From an uncultured Faecalibacterium sp. (GTDB taxonomy: Bacteria > Bacillota > Clostridia > Oscillospirales > Ruminococcaceae), in contig CAKTEF010000013.1 of the NCBI GenBank assembly GCA_934547065.1, positions 1-46,271 of the forward strand: 46,271 bases of DNA, in the 5' to 3' direction. Within the stretch, counting starts at the first letter, position 1. Each line of letters begins with the position of its first letter. This document shows positions 7,600 through 14,939 of this stretch, piece after piece. Made by a program: the position numbers and the translations under genes. The notes beneath the pieces were generated by a model. It made no database searches, was not told the DNA's origin, and saw only the letters and a list, made by a program, of their open reading frames with translations.

Positions 7600-8706
7600 T
7601 CAGCGTGCCTCCTTTGCTGCTTTGACGTTGTTCAGGAAGCGGTCGAACAGGAATTCGGTGTCCTTGGGGCCGCCGTTTGCTTCCGGGTGGAACTGCACGG
7701 TAAAGCAGTTCCACTTTTTGTACTTGATGCCCTCGCAGGTGCCGTCGTTGGCGTTCACCTGTGCCACCTCGCCCATCTCGGCGGGCAGCTCCTCGCCCAG
7801 AACGGCGTAGCCGTGGTTCTGGCTGGTGATAAAGGTGCGGCCGGACTCAAAGTCGGTCACAGGCTGGTTGGCACCGCGGTGGCCGTACTTCAGCTTCATG
7901 GTCTTGGCACCGGCTGCCAGTGCGGACAGCTGGTGGCCCAGACAGATGCCGAAGGTGGGGATGTTCAGTGCAAAGATCTGCTTGAGGTTCTCGATGACCT
8001 CCACCGGCTCGGCGGGGTCGCCGGGGCCGTTGGACAGCATGATGCCGTCCGGAGCAAGGGCCGCCACTTCTTCGGCCGTGGCAAAGGCGGGCATCACCGT
8101 CACCTTGCAGCCGCGCTTGACCAGACACCGCACGATGTTCCGCTTGCAGCCGTAGTGCATCAGCACAATGTGGGTCTCGCCCTGCGGGTTGAACACTTCG
8201 GGCTTTTCGCAGGTGACATTCTTCACGGCATCGGTCACCGCGTAGGCGCGGATCTCGGCCAGCAGGGCATCCGTCCGGGCCTGGTTGGCCGGGTCGGCGG
8301 GATCAAAAGTGGTCAGGATGGCACCGTTCATCACGCCGCTTTCCCGGATGATGCGGGTCAGGTGGCGGGTGTCGATGCCCTCGATGCCGATGGTATTGTT
8401 TTTCTTCAAAAAGCTGTCCAGCGTCTCCTCACAGCGCCAGTTGGAGGGGGTGGTGCAGGCCTCGCGCACAATGTAGCCCTTGGCCCAGATGCGGTCCGAC
8501 TCCATATCGTCCTTGTTCATGCCGTAGTTGCCGATGAGGGGATAGGTCTGGGTGATGATCTGGCCGTAGTAGCTGGGGTCGGTCAGGGTCTCCTGAAAGC
8601 CCACCATGCCGGTGGAGAACACCACCTCGCCCACGGTCACGCCCTGCGCGCCCACGGACTGTCCGGCAAAGACCATGCCGTTTGCCAAAAGAAGATATGC
8701 GTTCAT
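7600..8706 (-). CDS. Carbamoyl-phosphate synthase small subunit (glutaminase)
   Basis: A 368-residue protein. The N-terminal CPSase small-chain domain (GEVVFSTGMVGFQETLTDPSYYGQI) is followed by a class I glutamine amidotransferase. The nucleophile motif FGICLGHQLSALAAG and the late VQFHPEANGGPKDTEFLF (His and Glu of the triad) are intact. It hydrolyses glutamine and passes ammonia to CarB. GAGG is placed 7-8 bp before the ATG. It follows pyrE by 31 bp and precedes carB by 1 bp. As the only carA/carB pair in the window it presumably also supplies arginine synthesis, though no arginine gene is nearby. Confidence 0.97.
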   Translation of the reverse strand: MNAYLLLANGMVFAGQSVGAQGVTVGEVVFSTGMVGFQETLTDPSYYGQIITQTYPLIGNYGMNKDDMESDRIWAKGYIVREACTTPSNWRCEETLDSFLKKNNTIGIEGIDTRHLTRIIRESGVMNGAILTTFDPADPANQARTDALLAEIRAYAVTDAVKNVTCEKPEVFNPQGETHIVLMHYGCKRNIVRCLVKRGCKVTVMPAFATAEEVAALAPDGIMLSNGPGDPAEPVEVIENLKQIFALNIPTFGICLGHQLSALAAGAKTMKLKYGHRGANQPVTDFESGRTFITSQNHGYAVLGEELPAEMGEVAQVNANDGTCEGIKYKKWNCFTVQFHPEANGGPKDTEFLFDRFLNNVKAAKEAR

Positions 8707-8737
8707 AGTTTTCCTCGTTTCAACAAAAGCTTTCAGT

Positions 8738-9331
8738 TTACAGGGTCTGCTTTGCTTCCTGCTTCATCTTGCGGCTGCCCAGATGCACCAGCGGCAGCTT
8801 GCCCTCCTTGCAGATGGGGCACTCTTCCGGTGCGTAGTTGGGCAGGTCCAGCTTGAGGGCGCTTGCCACGATGGGAATGGGAGACGGAGCCTCGGGCTTG
8901 GTGCGGTCCACCACGCAGGTGATGCCCACGCAGATGCCGCCGTTCTCCTCAATGACCCGCTTGGTCTCCAGAGAGGAGATGCCGGTGGTGACCACGTCCT
9001 CAGCGATGAGGCACTTCTCACCCGGATGGATGGCGAAGCGCTTCAGGGTCATCACGTTGTCCACGCGCTCGGTAAAGATGGCGCGCTTGCCGGTCTGGCG
9101 GGCCAGCTCGTAGGCGTAGACGATGCCGCCCATGGCAGGGCCGACGATGACATCCACGTCCATCTCTTTGATCTTGTCGGCCACGGCCTTCATGACCTCG
9201 GCGCAGCGGTCCGGGTACTGCTGCAGATAGGCCATCTGGCAGTAGGCGCTGGAATGGCGGCCGGAGGAGAGCAGGAAATGGCCCTCCAGGAATGCGTCAC
9301 AGCTCTTCAGGATCTCAAGTGCTTCACTCAT
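8738..9331 (-). CDS. Orotate phosphoribosyltransferase
   Basis: A 197-residue enzyme that converts orotate plus PRPP to OMP. The PRPP-binding motif is CLIAEDVVTTGISSLETK; GPAMGGIVYAYELARQTGKRA upstream is the conserved PPi loop. The C-terminus has a pair of cysteines (CPICKEGKLPLV) common in clostridial PyrE. I chose the ATG at 9331 rather than one 18 codons upstream, because GGGAG lies a proper distance before it and the upstream codons fall inside the -10 and leader of an internal promoter. It is followed by carA. Confidence 0.95.
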   Translation of the reverse strand: MSEALEILKSCDAFLEGHFLLSSGRHSSAYCQMAYLQQYPDRCAEVMKAVADKIKEMDVDVIVGPAMGGIVYAYELARQTGKRAIFTERVDNVMTLKRFAIHPGEKCLIAEDVVTTGISSLETKRVIEENGGICVGITCVVDRTKPEAPSPIPIVASALKLDLPNYAPEECPICKEGKLPLVHLGSRKMKQEAKQTL

Positions 9332-9375
9332 TGTACTTCTCCCTCTCTTTTCAAAAAACAAGTCGTTTGGATGGT

Positions 9376-9404
9376 ATTCTACCACGCTTTTGCGGGTTTT
9401 ACAA
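9376..9404 (-). promoter_or_regulatory. Internal promoter ahead of pyrE
   Basis: TTGTAA (9399-9404), 17 bp, TAGAAT (9376-9381) on the minus strand in the 135-bp pyrD-pyrE gap. It would let pyrE-carA-carB be transcribed apart from the attenuated upstream promoter. Not tested. Confidence 0.55.
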
Positions 9405-9466
9405 ATTTATTCAGTGGTTTTTCGTTTATGCGTATAAACCATTGCTTTTCTGGTATATCAGCCGGA

Positions 9467-10393
9467 TTATTCAGCATTCCGGGCGCAGCCGCGGATCTCG
9501 TCCAGGCTCTTTACGCCGTGGGCATCCATCCAGGCTGCCATCTCGTCGGCAATGGTCTCCATGGCGCGGGGGTTGGCAAAGTTTGCTGCGCCCACCTGCA
9601 CCGCCGAGGCACCGGCCATGATGAATTCCAGTGCGTCGCGGCCGGTGGCAATGCCGCCCAGCCCCACCACCGGGATGTTCACGGCTCCCACGGCCTGCCA
9701 CACCATGCGCAGAGCAATGGGCCGCACCGCCGGGCCGGACAGGCCCGCAAAGATGTTGTTGAACACCGGGCGGCGCTTTTCCAGGTCAATGGCGCAGGCC
9801 TGGAACGTATTGGTCAGGCTGATGGCATCGGCTCCGGCCGCTTCCACGGCCTTGCACATTTCGGGGATGTTCTCCGCCTGCGGGCTCAGCTTGACCATCA
9901 GGGGCTTTTTGCAGGCGGCGCGGACCATCCGCACCACCTCACCGGCCGCTTCGGCCTTGACCCCGTAGGCCATGCCGCCCACCTTGACGTTGGGGCAGGA
10001 GATGTTCAGTTCCACGATGTCCACCGCGCTCTCGCTGAGCATGGCCGCACCTTCCACGTATTCTTCCTCGCTGTGGCCGCCCAGGTTGGCGATGACGACC
10101 GTGCCGTACTTCTGCTTGAGCTCCAGCATCTCGTTCAGCTCCACGTCCAGGAAATGCTGCACGCCGGGGTTCTGTAAGCCGATGCTGTTGATGAGGCCGG
10201 AGGGCGTTTCCCACAGGCGCTCGCCCTTGTTGCCGTACTGGCCGTGCAGGGTCAGGCCCTTGCCGGAGATGCCGCCGATCTTGGCAAAGTCTGCCAGCTC
10301 TTCGTACTCCACGCCGTAGCCCACGGTGCCGGACGCGCCGATGACCGGGCTGTTCATCACAAAGCCCAGCAGGTTGGTTTTCAGGTCTGCCAT
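9467..10393 (-). CDS. Dihydroorotate dehydrogenase B, catalytic subunit
   Basis: A 308-residue FMN enzyme of the class 1B type. It opens NLLGFVMNSPVIGASGTVGYG; GLINSIGLQNPG is the substrate loop, LNISCPNVK holds the region of the catalytic base, and the FMN phosphate site is the late GLGGIATGRDALEFIMAGA. It oxidises dihydroorotate to orotate. The pyrK gene directly upstream (TGATG overlap of stop and start) supplies the NAD-linked electron-transfer partner, which confirms the 1B heterotetramer type rather than the fumarate- or quinone-linked forms. A 135-bp gap with an internal promoter separates it from pyrE. Confidence 0.96.
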   Translation of the reverse strand: MADLKTNLLGFVMNSPVIGASGTVGYGVEYEELADFAKIGGISGKGLTLHGQYGNKGERLWETPSGLINSIGLQNPGVQHFLDVELNEMLELKQKYGTVVIANLGGHSEEEYVEGAAMLSESAVDIVELNISCPNVKVGGMAYGVKAEAAGEVVRMVRAACKKPLMVKLSPQAENIPEMCKAVEAAGADAISLTNTFQACAIDLEKRRPVFNNIFAGLSGPAVRPIALRMVWQAVGAVNIPVVGLGGIATGRDALEFIMAGASAVQVGAANFANPRAMETIADEMAAWMDAHGVKSLDEIRGCARNAE

Positions 10394-11166
10394 CAGAAGA
10401 ACACCTCCGTTGCATCAAATACCGGGCCGTTCTTGCACACGCTCTTGCCCTCGCCGCCCTTGGTCTCGCAGGTGCAGCCAAGGCAGGCACCAATGCCGCA
10501 GGCCATCTTCTTTTCCATGCTCACAAAGCAGGGGGTGCCCTTTTCGGCACACAGGCGGGCGGCGTTCTTCATCATGACCGTGGGGCCGCACACCAGCACC
10601 ACATCGTAGTCGGCGGGGTCGTACAGCTGGGTGACAAAGCCGTGGAAGCCCACCGCGCCGGTGTCGGTGGACACCTTGACGAGGTTTGCGATGGGGCGGT
10701 ACTCCTCCATGCAGTAGGGGGTGTCGCGGAAGCCGAAGAACACATCCGGCTTTACCCCGGCAGCGGCCAGCTCGCGGGTAAGCTGGAACATGGGCGCAGT
10801 GCCGATGCCGCCGCCCACCACGGCGATCTTTTTGTACTTGCTCAGGATGTCCGGCACATCAAAGCCGTTGCCCATAGGGCCGGTAAGCTGGAAGGTATCC
10901 TGCTGCTTGAGCTGTGCCAGCTTCTCGGTACCCTCGCCCACCACCTGATACAAAAACTCGATGGTGCTGCTGTCCGGGTTCCAGCGGTGCACGCTGATGG
11001 GGCGGGACAGGAAGGGCGCTTCGTCTGCGCCCCAGGAGCGCAGGGTGAAGAACTGGCCTGCGTGGGGGGCGTGGTCGCGGTCCGGCCACACCACGGTCAG
11101 CAGGCGGATGTCCGGGGCAATGACCTCATTGCGCAGGACGGTGGCTTCACAGCAGGCTGCACGCAT
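10393..11166 (-). CDS. Dihydroorotate dehydrogenase B, electron-transfer subunit
   Basis: A 257-residue FAD and [2Fe-2S] protein of the ferredoxin reductase fold. The FAD-binding segment contains FLSRPISVHRW; the NAD-binding segment is VGGGIGTAPMFQL. The cluster ligands near the C-terminus follow the PyrK pattern C-x4-C-x2-C-x12-C (residues 223, 228, 231, 244). It passes electrons from PyrD to NAD+. The ATG at 11166 is preferred to the in-frame TTG at 11172, because GGAGG then lies 9 bp upstream rather than 3. The gene starts inside the end of pyrF (20 bp) and ends in a 1-bp overlap with pyrD. Confidence 0.95.
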   Translation of the reverse strand: MRAACCEATVLRNEVIAPDIRLLTVVWPDRDHAPHAGQFFTLRSWGADEAPFLSRPISVHRWNPDSSTIEFLYQVVGEGTEKLAQLKQQDTFQLTGPMGNGFDVPDILSKYKKIAVVGGGIGTAPMFQLTRELAAAGVKPDVFFGFRDTPYCMEEYRPIANLVKVSTDTGAVGFHGFVTQLYDPADYDVVLVCGPTVMMKNAARLCAEKGTPCFVSMEKKMACGIGACLGCTCETKGGEGKSVCKNGPVFDATEVFF

Positions 11167-12013
11167 GAGCAATGGCCTCCTTCATGTTCACACACTCGTT
11201 GTAAGCGGCCTCGTCAAAGGCAGTGCCCGGCTGCTTTTTGTAAGCCAGCAGGATGCCGCGGCTGGAGTTGACCACGCCGCCGTTGCCCTTGGTCAGGTAC
11301 TGGGCAATATCCTCAGCCTTGCCGCCCTGTGCGCCGTAGCCGGGGATGAGGAAGAAGCTGTCCTGATACTTGGCGCGGATCTCGGTGGCCTCCTCGATGT
11401 GGGTGCCGCCGATGACCAGGCCGATGGAGGAGTAGCCGTGCTCGCCCATGTAGTCCTTGCCCAGGGCGTTCAGCTTGTCGCCCACCAGGTCGTAAACGTG
11501 GCGGCCATCGGCCAGCTTCTCGTACTCAAAGTCCTTGGCACCGCCGTTGGAGGTACGGCAGAGCACGAACATTCCCTTGCCCTGCTTTTCGGCGTAGGGC
11601 AGATAGGGGCTGATGGAGTCCAGGCCCATGTAAGGGGCCAGCGTGACGAAATCGCTCTCGAAATCGCCGGTAAAGTGGCCCATAGCGTACATTTCGGCGG
11701 TCTTGGCAATGTCGCCGCGCTTGATGTCTGCGATCACGGGCACGCCGGTCTCGCGCACCGCCTTCAGGGTGTCGGCGTAGGCTTTCAGGCCCTCCAGGCC
11801 CAGCGACTCGTAGTAAGCGATCTGCACCTTGTAGCAGCCCGCCACGGCCTTGGTCGCGTCGATCAGGGCCTTATTGAAGCGGACGATGTTCTCCCCCTTG
11901 GAAAGGGTGTTGTCCACAAAATCAGCGGGCAGGTAGCTGAAATCGGTATCCAGACCCACACACACCGGGCCGCGGGCTTCCACTGCCTCGTAGAGCTTGT
12001 CCATGTTCGTCAT
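11147..12013 (-). CDS. Orotidine 5'-phosphate decarboxylase (long form)
   Basis: A 288-residue enzyme for OMP to UMP. The active-site motif ADIKRGDIAKTA is intact. It belongs to the longer, PyrF type 2 group, with VCVGLDTDFSYLP near the N-terminus and a C-terminal GYGAQGGKAEDIAQYLTKGNGGVVNSSRGI phosphate loop. An ATG three codons in (MDKL) is an alternative start. It is the second gene of the operon, 97 bp after pyrC, and overlaps pyrK. The gap before it contains a fragment of the palindromic repeat. Confidence 0.95.
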   Translation of the reverse strand: MTNMDKLYEAVEARGPVCVGLDTDFSYLPADFVDNTLSKGENIVRFNKALIDATKAVAGCYKVQIAYYESLGLEGLKAYADTLKAVRETGVPVIADIKRGDIAKTAEMYAMGHFTGDFESDFVTLAPYMGLDSISPYLPYAEKQGKGMFVLCRTSNGGAKDFEYEKLADGRHVYDLVGDKLNALGKDYMGEHGYSSIGLVIGGTHIEEATEIRAKYQDSFFLIPGYGAQGGKAEDIAQYLTKGNGGVVNSSRGILLAYKKQPGTAFDEAAYNECVNMKEAIAHACSLL

Positions 12014-12084
12014 TGTCGGTTCCTCCTGTATCTGTTTCTCTTTTATTATTTGTCTTTCTTTGTTGTGTTGGCTTTTTGTCAGCG

Positions 12085-12111
12085 TCCTCGCCCTCTCAGG
12101 CCGCTTCGCGT
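12085..12111. repeat. Half-copy of the dispersed palindromic repeat
   Basis: 27 bp identical to 21702-21728 (starts TCCTCGCCCTCTC). It abuts the pyrC stop: its last base is the last base of the stop codon on the plus strand. Only one arm is present here. Confidence 0.6.
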
Positions 12112-13301
12112 TATTCCTCCGCCTGATACGTCAGCCCGCCGCCCTTGACGGTGGCGTACACCCTGCCGTAAAGCTCGGCCCCATCATAGGGGCAGTTGTG
12201 GCTCTTGGAGTGGAGCGTTTCCTTGTCCACGGTGTAGGGGGTATCCAGATCCACCAGCACAAAGTCGGCATCATAGCCCGGTTCCAGCCGGCCCTTGGCC
12301 AGGCCCAGGATCTCGGCCGGGCGGGTGCTCATCAGGTGGACCAGCACCTCCAGCGGCAGCCCCTCCTGCCTGCACAGCTTGGTGTAGCACACCCCAAACG
12401 CCGTCTCGCTGCCCACCATGCCGGCCATGCCCTTGAGCTTGTCCTCCTCGGAGTGGGGGGCGTGGTCGGTGGCAATGGCATCCACCACGCCGGTGCGGAT
12501 GCCGTCGATCAGGGCCTGCACATCGTCCGCCGTGCGGATGGGCGGGTTGACGCGGTAATCGCAGGTGTCGTTGGTGAACCACAGGTGATGCGGGGTCACC
12601 TCGCAGGTCACGGGCGCGCCCCGCAGCTTGGCCATCTGGATGGCCTCAACGGCCCCGCGGGTGGACACATGGCACATGTGGAGCTTGGTCTGGTAATACT
12701 CGCTCAGCCAGCAGTTGCGCACCGTCTCGATGTCCTCGGCCAGGCGGTAGTCCCAGGGGCTGATCTCCATATCTTCGGCGTGGCTCATCACGGTGATGTC
12801 CCGCTGGGTGCAGATGGCAAAGGCCCGTGCCATGGTGGCGTTGTCCTGCACGCCATGGCCGTCCTCGGTGATGAACTTCACGCTGGCGGGCAGGGTCTTG
12901 AGGTGGTCGATGGTCTTGCCATCAAAGTTCTGGGTGATGGAAACGGTCTGGTTCACATCGCACAGGCCCACCTCGGCGGCTTTCTGCTCCACCATCGCCG
13001 CCTGGGCTGCCGTGGAGCAGACCGGCTTGGTGTTTGGCATCAGGTTCACAAAAGTGTACCCGCCTGCCGCAGCCGCCCGGCTGCCCGTTGTAATGTCCTC
13101 TTTATATTCAAAGCCCGGCGTGCGCCAGTGGCAGTGCAGGTCCACAAAGGCGGGCAGCACCGTCAGACCTCCGGCATCCAGCACCGTTTCATTCTCTGCA
13201 GCCAGCGGGGCCAGGTCCTGGCCCACGGCGGCGATCTTACCGTCTTTTACATACAATTCTACCGGACGGCCCTCGGCATTCATCGCGTTGACAAGCAGCA
13301 T
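12111..13301 (-). CDS. Dihydroorotase
   Basis: A 396-residue class I amidohydrolase that closes carbamoyl-aspartate to dihydroorotate. The first metal motif is DLHCHWRTPG (DxHxHxR), followed by TTGSRAAAAGGYTFVNLMPNT, with HVST and ATDHAPHSEEDK as the later metal and catalytic segments. Two in-frame ATGs lie six bases apart; the second, at 13301, is favoured because AAGGAGG is then 9 bp upstream. It is the first structural gene of the operon, behind the leader-peptide attenuator. Its stop codon sits at the edge of a repeat fragment. Confidence 0.95.
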   Translation of the reverse strand: MLLVNAMNAEGRPVELYVKDGKIAAVGQDLAPLAAENETVLDAGGLTVLPAFVDLHCHWRTPGFEYKEDITTGSRAAAAGGYTFVNLMPNTKPVCSTAAQAAMVEQKAAEVGLCDVNQTVSITQNFDGKTIDHLKTLPASVKFITEDGHGVQDNATMARAFAICTQRDITVMSHAEDMEISPWDYRLAEDIETVRNCWLSEYYQTKLHMCHVSTRGAVEAIQMAKLRGAPVTCEVTPHHLWFTNDTCDYRVNPPIRTADDVQALIDGIRTGVVDAIATDHAPHSEEDKLKGMAGMVGSETAFGVCYTKLCRQEGLPLEVLVHLMSTRPAEILGLAKGRLEPGYDADFVLVDLDTPYTVDKETLHSKSHNCPYDGAELYGRVYATVKGGGLTYQAEE

Positions 13302-13352
13302 TCGCATCTACCTCCTTGTTGATCGGTCTGGGGCGGGGCCCCCGCGAGCGGG

Positions 13353-13389
13353 CAAAAAAAAGAACCTTTCCTCAGCAGGAAAAGTTCTT
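13353..13389 (-). terminator. Attenuator terminator in the pyr leader
   Basis: On the minus strand AAGAACTTTTCCT and AGGAAAGGTTCTT form a 13-bp stem (one mismatch) with a GCTG loop, then eight T. It lies about 50 bp before pyrC, between the promoter and the first gene, so it must be bypassed for the operon to be expressed. The leader-peptide stop codon overlaps its loop. Confidence 0.85.
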
Positions 13390-13473
13390 ACCGCAGAAAA
13401 AAGGAAACACAAACCCTACCGCAAAAACGGCGGCAAACTGGTTTTTCGGTTTTGCGTTCATTTTTGACAGCAT
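13372..13473 (-). CDS. pyr operon leader peptide, 33 residues
   Basis: An ORF too short for usual gene finders. ATG at 13473 with AAGGAG 9 bp upstream (13483-13488), encoding MLSKMNAKPKNQFAAVFAVG and then a Phe-rich tail ending in Cys33. Seven of the 33 residues are Phe, mostly TTT or TTC codons, so the template also gives a U-rich transcript (13395-13413) just before the terminator. The TGA stop lies in the top of the terminator hairpin. A ribosome that reached the stop would cover the left arm and block termination. This is the layout of the E. coli pyrBI leader, where slow transcription at low UTP lets the ribosome catch up. The peptide itself probably has no function. Confidence 0.7.
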   Translation of the reverse strand: MLSKMNAKPKNQFAAVFAVGFVFPFFCGKNFSC

Positions 13474-13512
13474 GGTGCGCGTCTCCTTTTTTCAAGCATT
13501 TATTTTCGTTAT

Positions 13513-13542
13513 ATTTTATCATAGAAACGCAAAATGTGTCAA
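13513..13542 (-). promoter_or_regulatory. Promoter of the pyr operon
   Basis: TTGACA (13537-13542), 18 bp, TAAAAT (13513-13518) on the minus strand. The transcript would begin near 13506, about 20 nt before the leader-peptide ribosome-binding site. I saw no PyrR-binding loop in the leader. The DNA from 13543 to 13681 shows no gene. Confidence 0.75.
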
Positions 13543-13681
13543 TGCTTCCGGCCGATTTTCCTTGTAAAAAGGTTTCGGCCCGAACTTTGCAAATTTTGGC
13601 TACTCTACCCAAAATGCTCCCGCACGCCTCAAAATCCCCCCGGCAAGGCGGGAAAAAGTTCGCCAATCCCTACCAAAGCAC

Positions 13682-13710
13682 TGTACATTGAAGTTTGGCT
13701 GTGTTATTAT
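13682..13710 (+). promoter_or_regulatory. Candidate cysE promoter
   Basis: TGTACA (13682-13687), 17 bp, TATTAT (13705-13710). The -35 matches consensus at only four of six positions. No T-box or other riboswitch is recognised in the 50-nt leader. Confidence 0.45.
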
Positions 13711-13767
13711 GATAGCGAAAGAGAGCGCCGCACGTTGGCGGCACAAAGGAAAAGGGAGGGTTCCCAC

Positions 13768-14436
13768 ATGGGCTTATTGGAGGACGCACGGAACATTCAG
13801 CGCAAAGACCCCGCCGCGCGGAGCGTGCTGGAAGTGATCCTGCTGTATCCTGGTTTTCACATTCTGGTGTATCACCGCATTGCACACTGGCTGTTTGAGC
13901 ACAAGCACTTTTTTCTGGCACGATGGGTCAGCCAGCACGGCCGCCACAAAACGGGCATTGAGATCCACCCCGGTGCCAAGATCGGCAAGTGCCTGTTCAT
14001 CGACCACGGCATGGGCATCGTGTTTGGCGAGACCACCGAGATCGGCGACAACTGCACCATCTACCACGGCGTAACGCTGGGCGGCACCGGCAAGGACACC
14101 GGCAAGCGCCACCCCACGCTGGGCAACAACGTTCTGATCGGCGCGGGCACCAAGGTACTGGGCCCGGTGTATATCGGCGACAACGCCCGCATCGGTGCCG
14201 GCAGCGTGGTACTGCGCAACCTGCCCGCCAACTGCACCGCCGTGGGCGTGCCCGCCGAGGTGGTGCGCATCAACAACAAGGCTGTCGTCCCGTCGGACGA
14301 TCTGGACCAGCAGGACCTGCCGGATGTGGTGGCCCAGCGCATGACCGACCTCGGCCGCCGGATCAGCGCACTGGAAAAGCAGCAGCAGGGCGATGTGCCG
14401 CCGACGCACGAGGAGATCCTTTCGCGGCAGAAATAA
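13768..14436 (+). CDS. Serine O-acetyltransferase
   Basis: A 222-residue left-handed beta-helix acetyltransferase of the short CysE/EpsC type. It uses acetyl-CoA to make O-acetylserine, the precursor of cysteine. The hexapeptide repeats run from about 65 to 165 and include the catalytic [19 protein letters not shown] and the [18 protein letters not shown] loop. The ATG at 13768 follows AAAGGGAGGG; an upstream in-frame extension to 13534 lacks a ribosome-binding site and would cross the divergent pyr promoter. No cysK lies beside it. The C-terminal helix ([15 protein letters not shown]) is longer than the core fold needs. It is divergent from the pyr operon and ends at a terminator shared with the next gene. 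Confidence 0.93.
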   Translation: MGLLEDARNIQRKDPAARSVLEVILLYPGFHILVYHRIAHWLFEHKHFFLARWVSQHGRHKTGIEIHPGAKIGKCLFIDHGMGIVFGETTEIGDNCTIYHGVTLGGTGKDTGKRHPTLGNNVLIGAGTKVLGPVYIGDNARIGAGSVVLRNLPANCTAVGVPAEVVRINNKAVVPSDDLDQQDLPDVVAQRMTDLGRRISALEKQQQGDVPPTHEEILSRQK

Positions 14437-14476
14437 GCGGCATCGGCACAAAACGATCCGGCTTTCGCAAAACAGA

Positions 14477-14520
14477 AAAAGCAGCTGTGCTCCACACGTT
14501 TGGAACACAGCTGCTTTTTT
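14477..14520. terminator. Bidirectional terminator between cysE and the DUF3842 gene
   Basis: A near-perfect stem, AGCAGCTGTG with CACAGCTGCT extended by TCC/GGA across a mismatch, flanked by A5 on the left and T6 on the right. It can stop transcription from both sides. Confidence 0.85.
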
Positions 14521-14939
14521 CAGTCACAAGAAGTTTCGCACAGTTCTTTTACTTTCTGTGCGGCGGCGGCCACCAGCTGGCTGACCGGCTGCTCCGGCAC
14601 GCCCACCACATAGTTTTCGCAGTGGTTGATGGGCACCAGCACCCGCCGGGCGCTGCTCTGGCAGACGGCGGCGGCCATGGCCGGGGTGATCTCGCCCAGC
14701 AGGGCATCCGCAATGACGATGCCGATGGGCCCTACGATGAGATCGGCCCGGCGGCAGTTCACCACCACGGCGTTCTCGCCGGTGGCGGCGCGGGCGGCCC
14801 CGGCCTTGAGCATCGCGCTGGCTGCCAGGCTGTTGGTGCCCACGGCTGTGAGCCGGGCTTCCGGGCAGGCGGCAGAAATGGCGGCCACCAGCTGGCGGCC
14901 CAGCCCGCCCCCCTGCCCGTCAATCACAAGGACGTTCAT
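14520..14939 (-). CDS. DUF3842 family protein
   Basis: A 139-residue protein recognised by its start MNVLVIDGQGGGLGRQLV, a Rossmann-like glycine-rich turn typical of DUF3842. A GAARAATGENAVVVNCRRAD segment and GPIGIVIADALLGEITPAMA follow. No enzymatic role is established for the family; a nucleotide-binding fold is likely. Its start overlaps the stop of the dipeptidase gene by 1 bp, so the two are co-transcribed. It ends directly at the bidirectional terminator. Confidence 0.75.
   Translation of the reverse strand: MNVLVIDGQGGGLGRQLVAAISAACPEARLTAVGTNSLAASAMLKAGAARAATGENAVVVNCRRADLIVGPIGIVIADALLGEITPAMAAAVCQSSARRVLVPINHCENYVVGVPEQPVSQLVAAAAQKVKELCETSCD

Noticed and set aside
4038..7625. 1195-residue plus-strand frame opposite carB
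   Set aside because: A Gly/His/Val-rich translation typical of the antisense of a GC-rich gene; carB on the other strand is unambiguous.
13388..13666. 92-residue minus-strand reading frame over the pyr promoter
   Set aside because: It crosses the promoter and has no ribosome-binding site. The 33-codon leader in another frame has one and explains the region better.
13472..13767. PyrR-binding loop or T-box in the pyr or cysE leaders
   Set aside because: No consensus PyrR loop (AG-CC-G-GAGG-type) or T-box motif was found on either strand.
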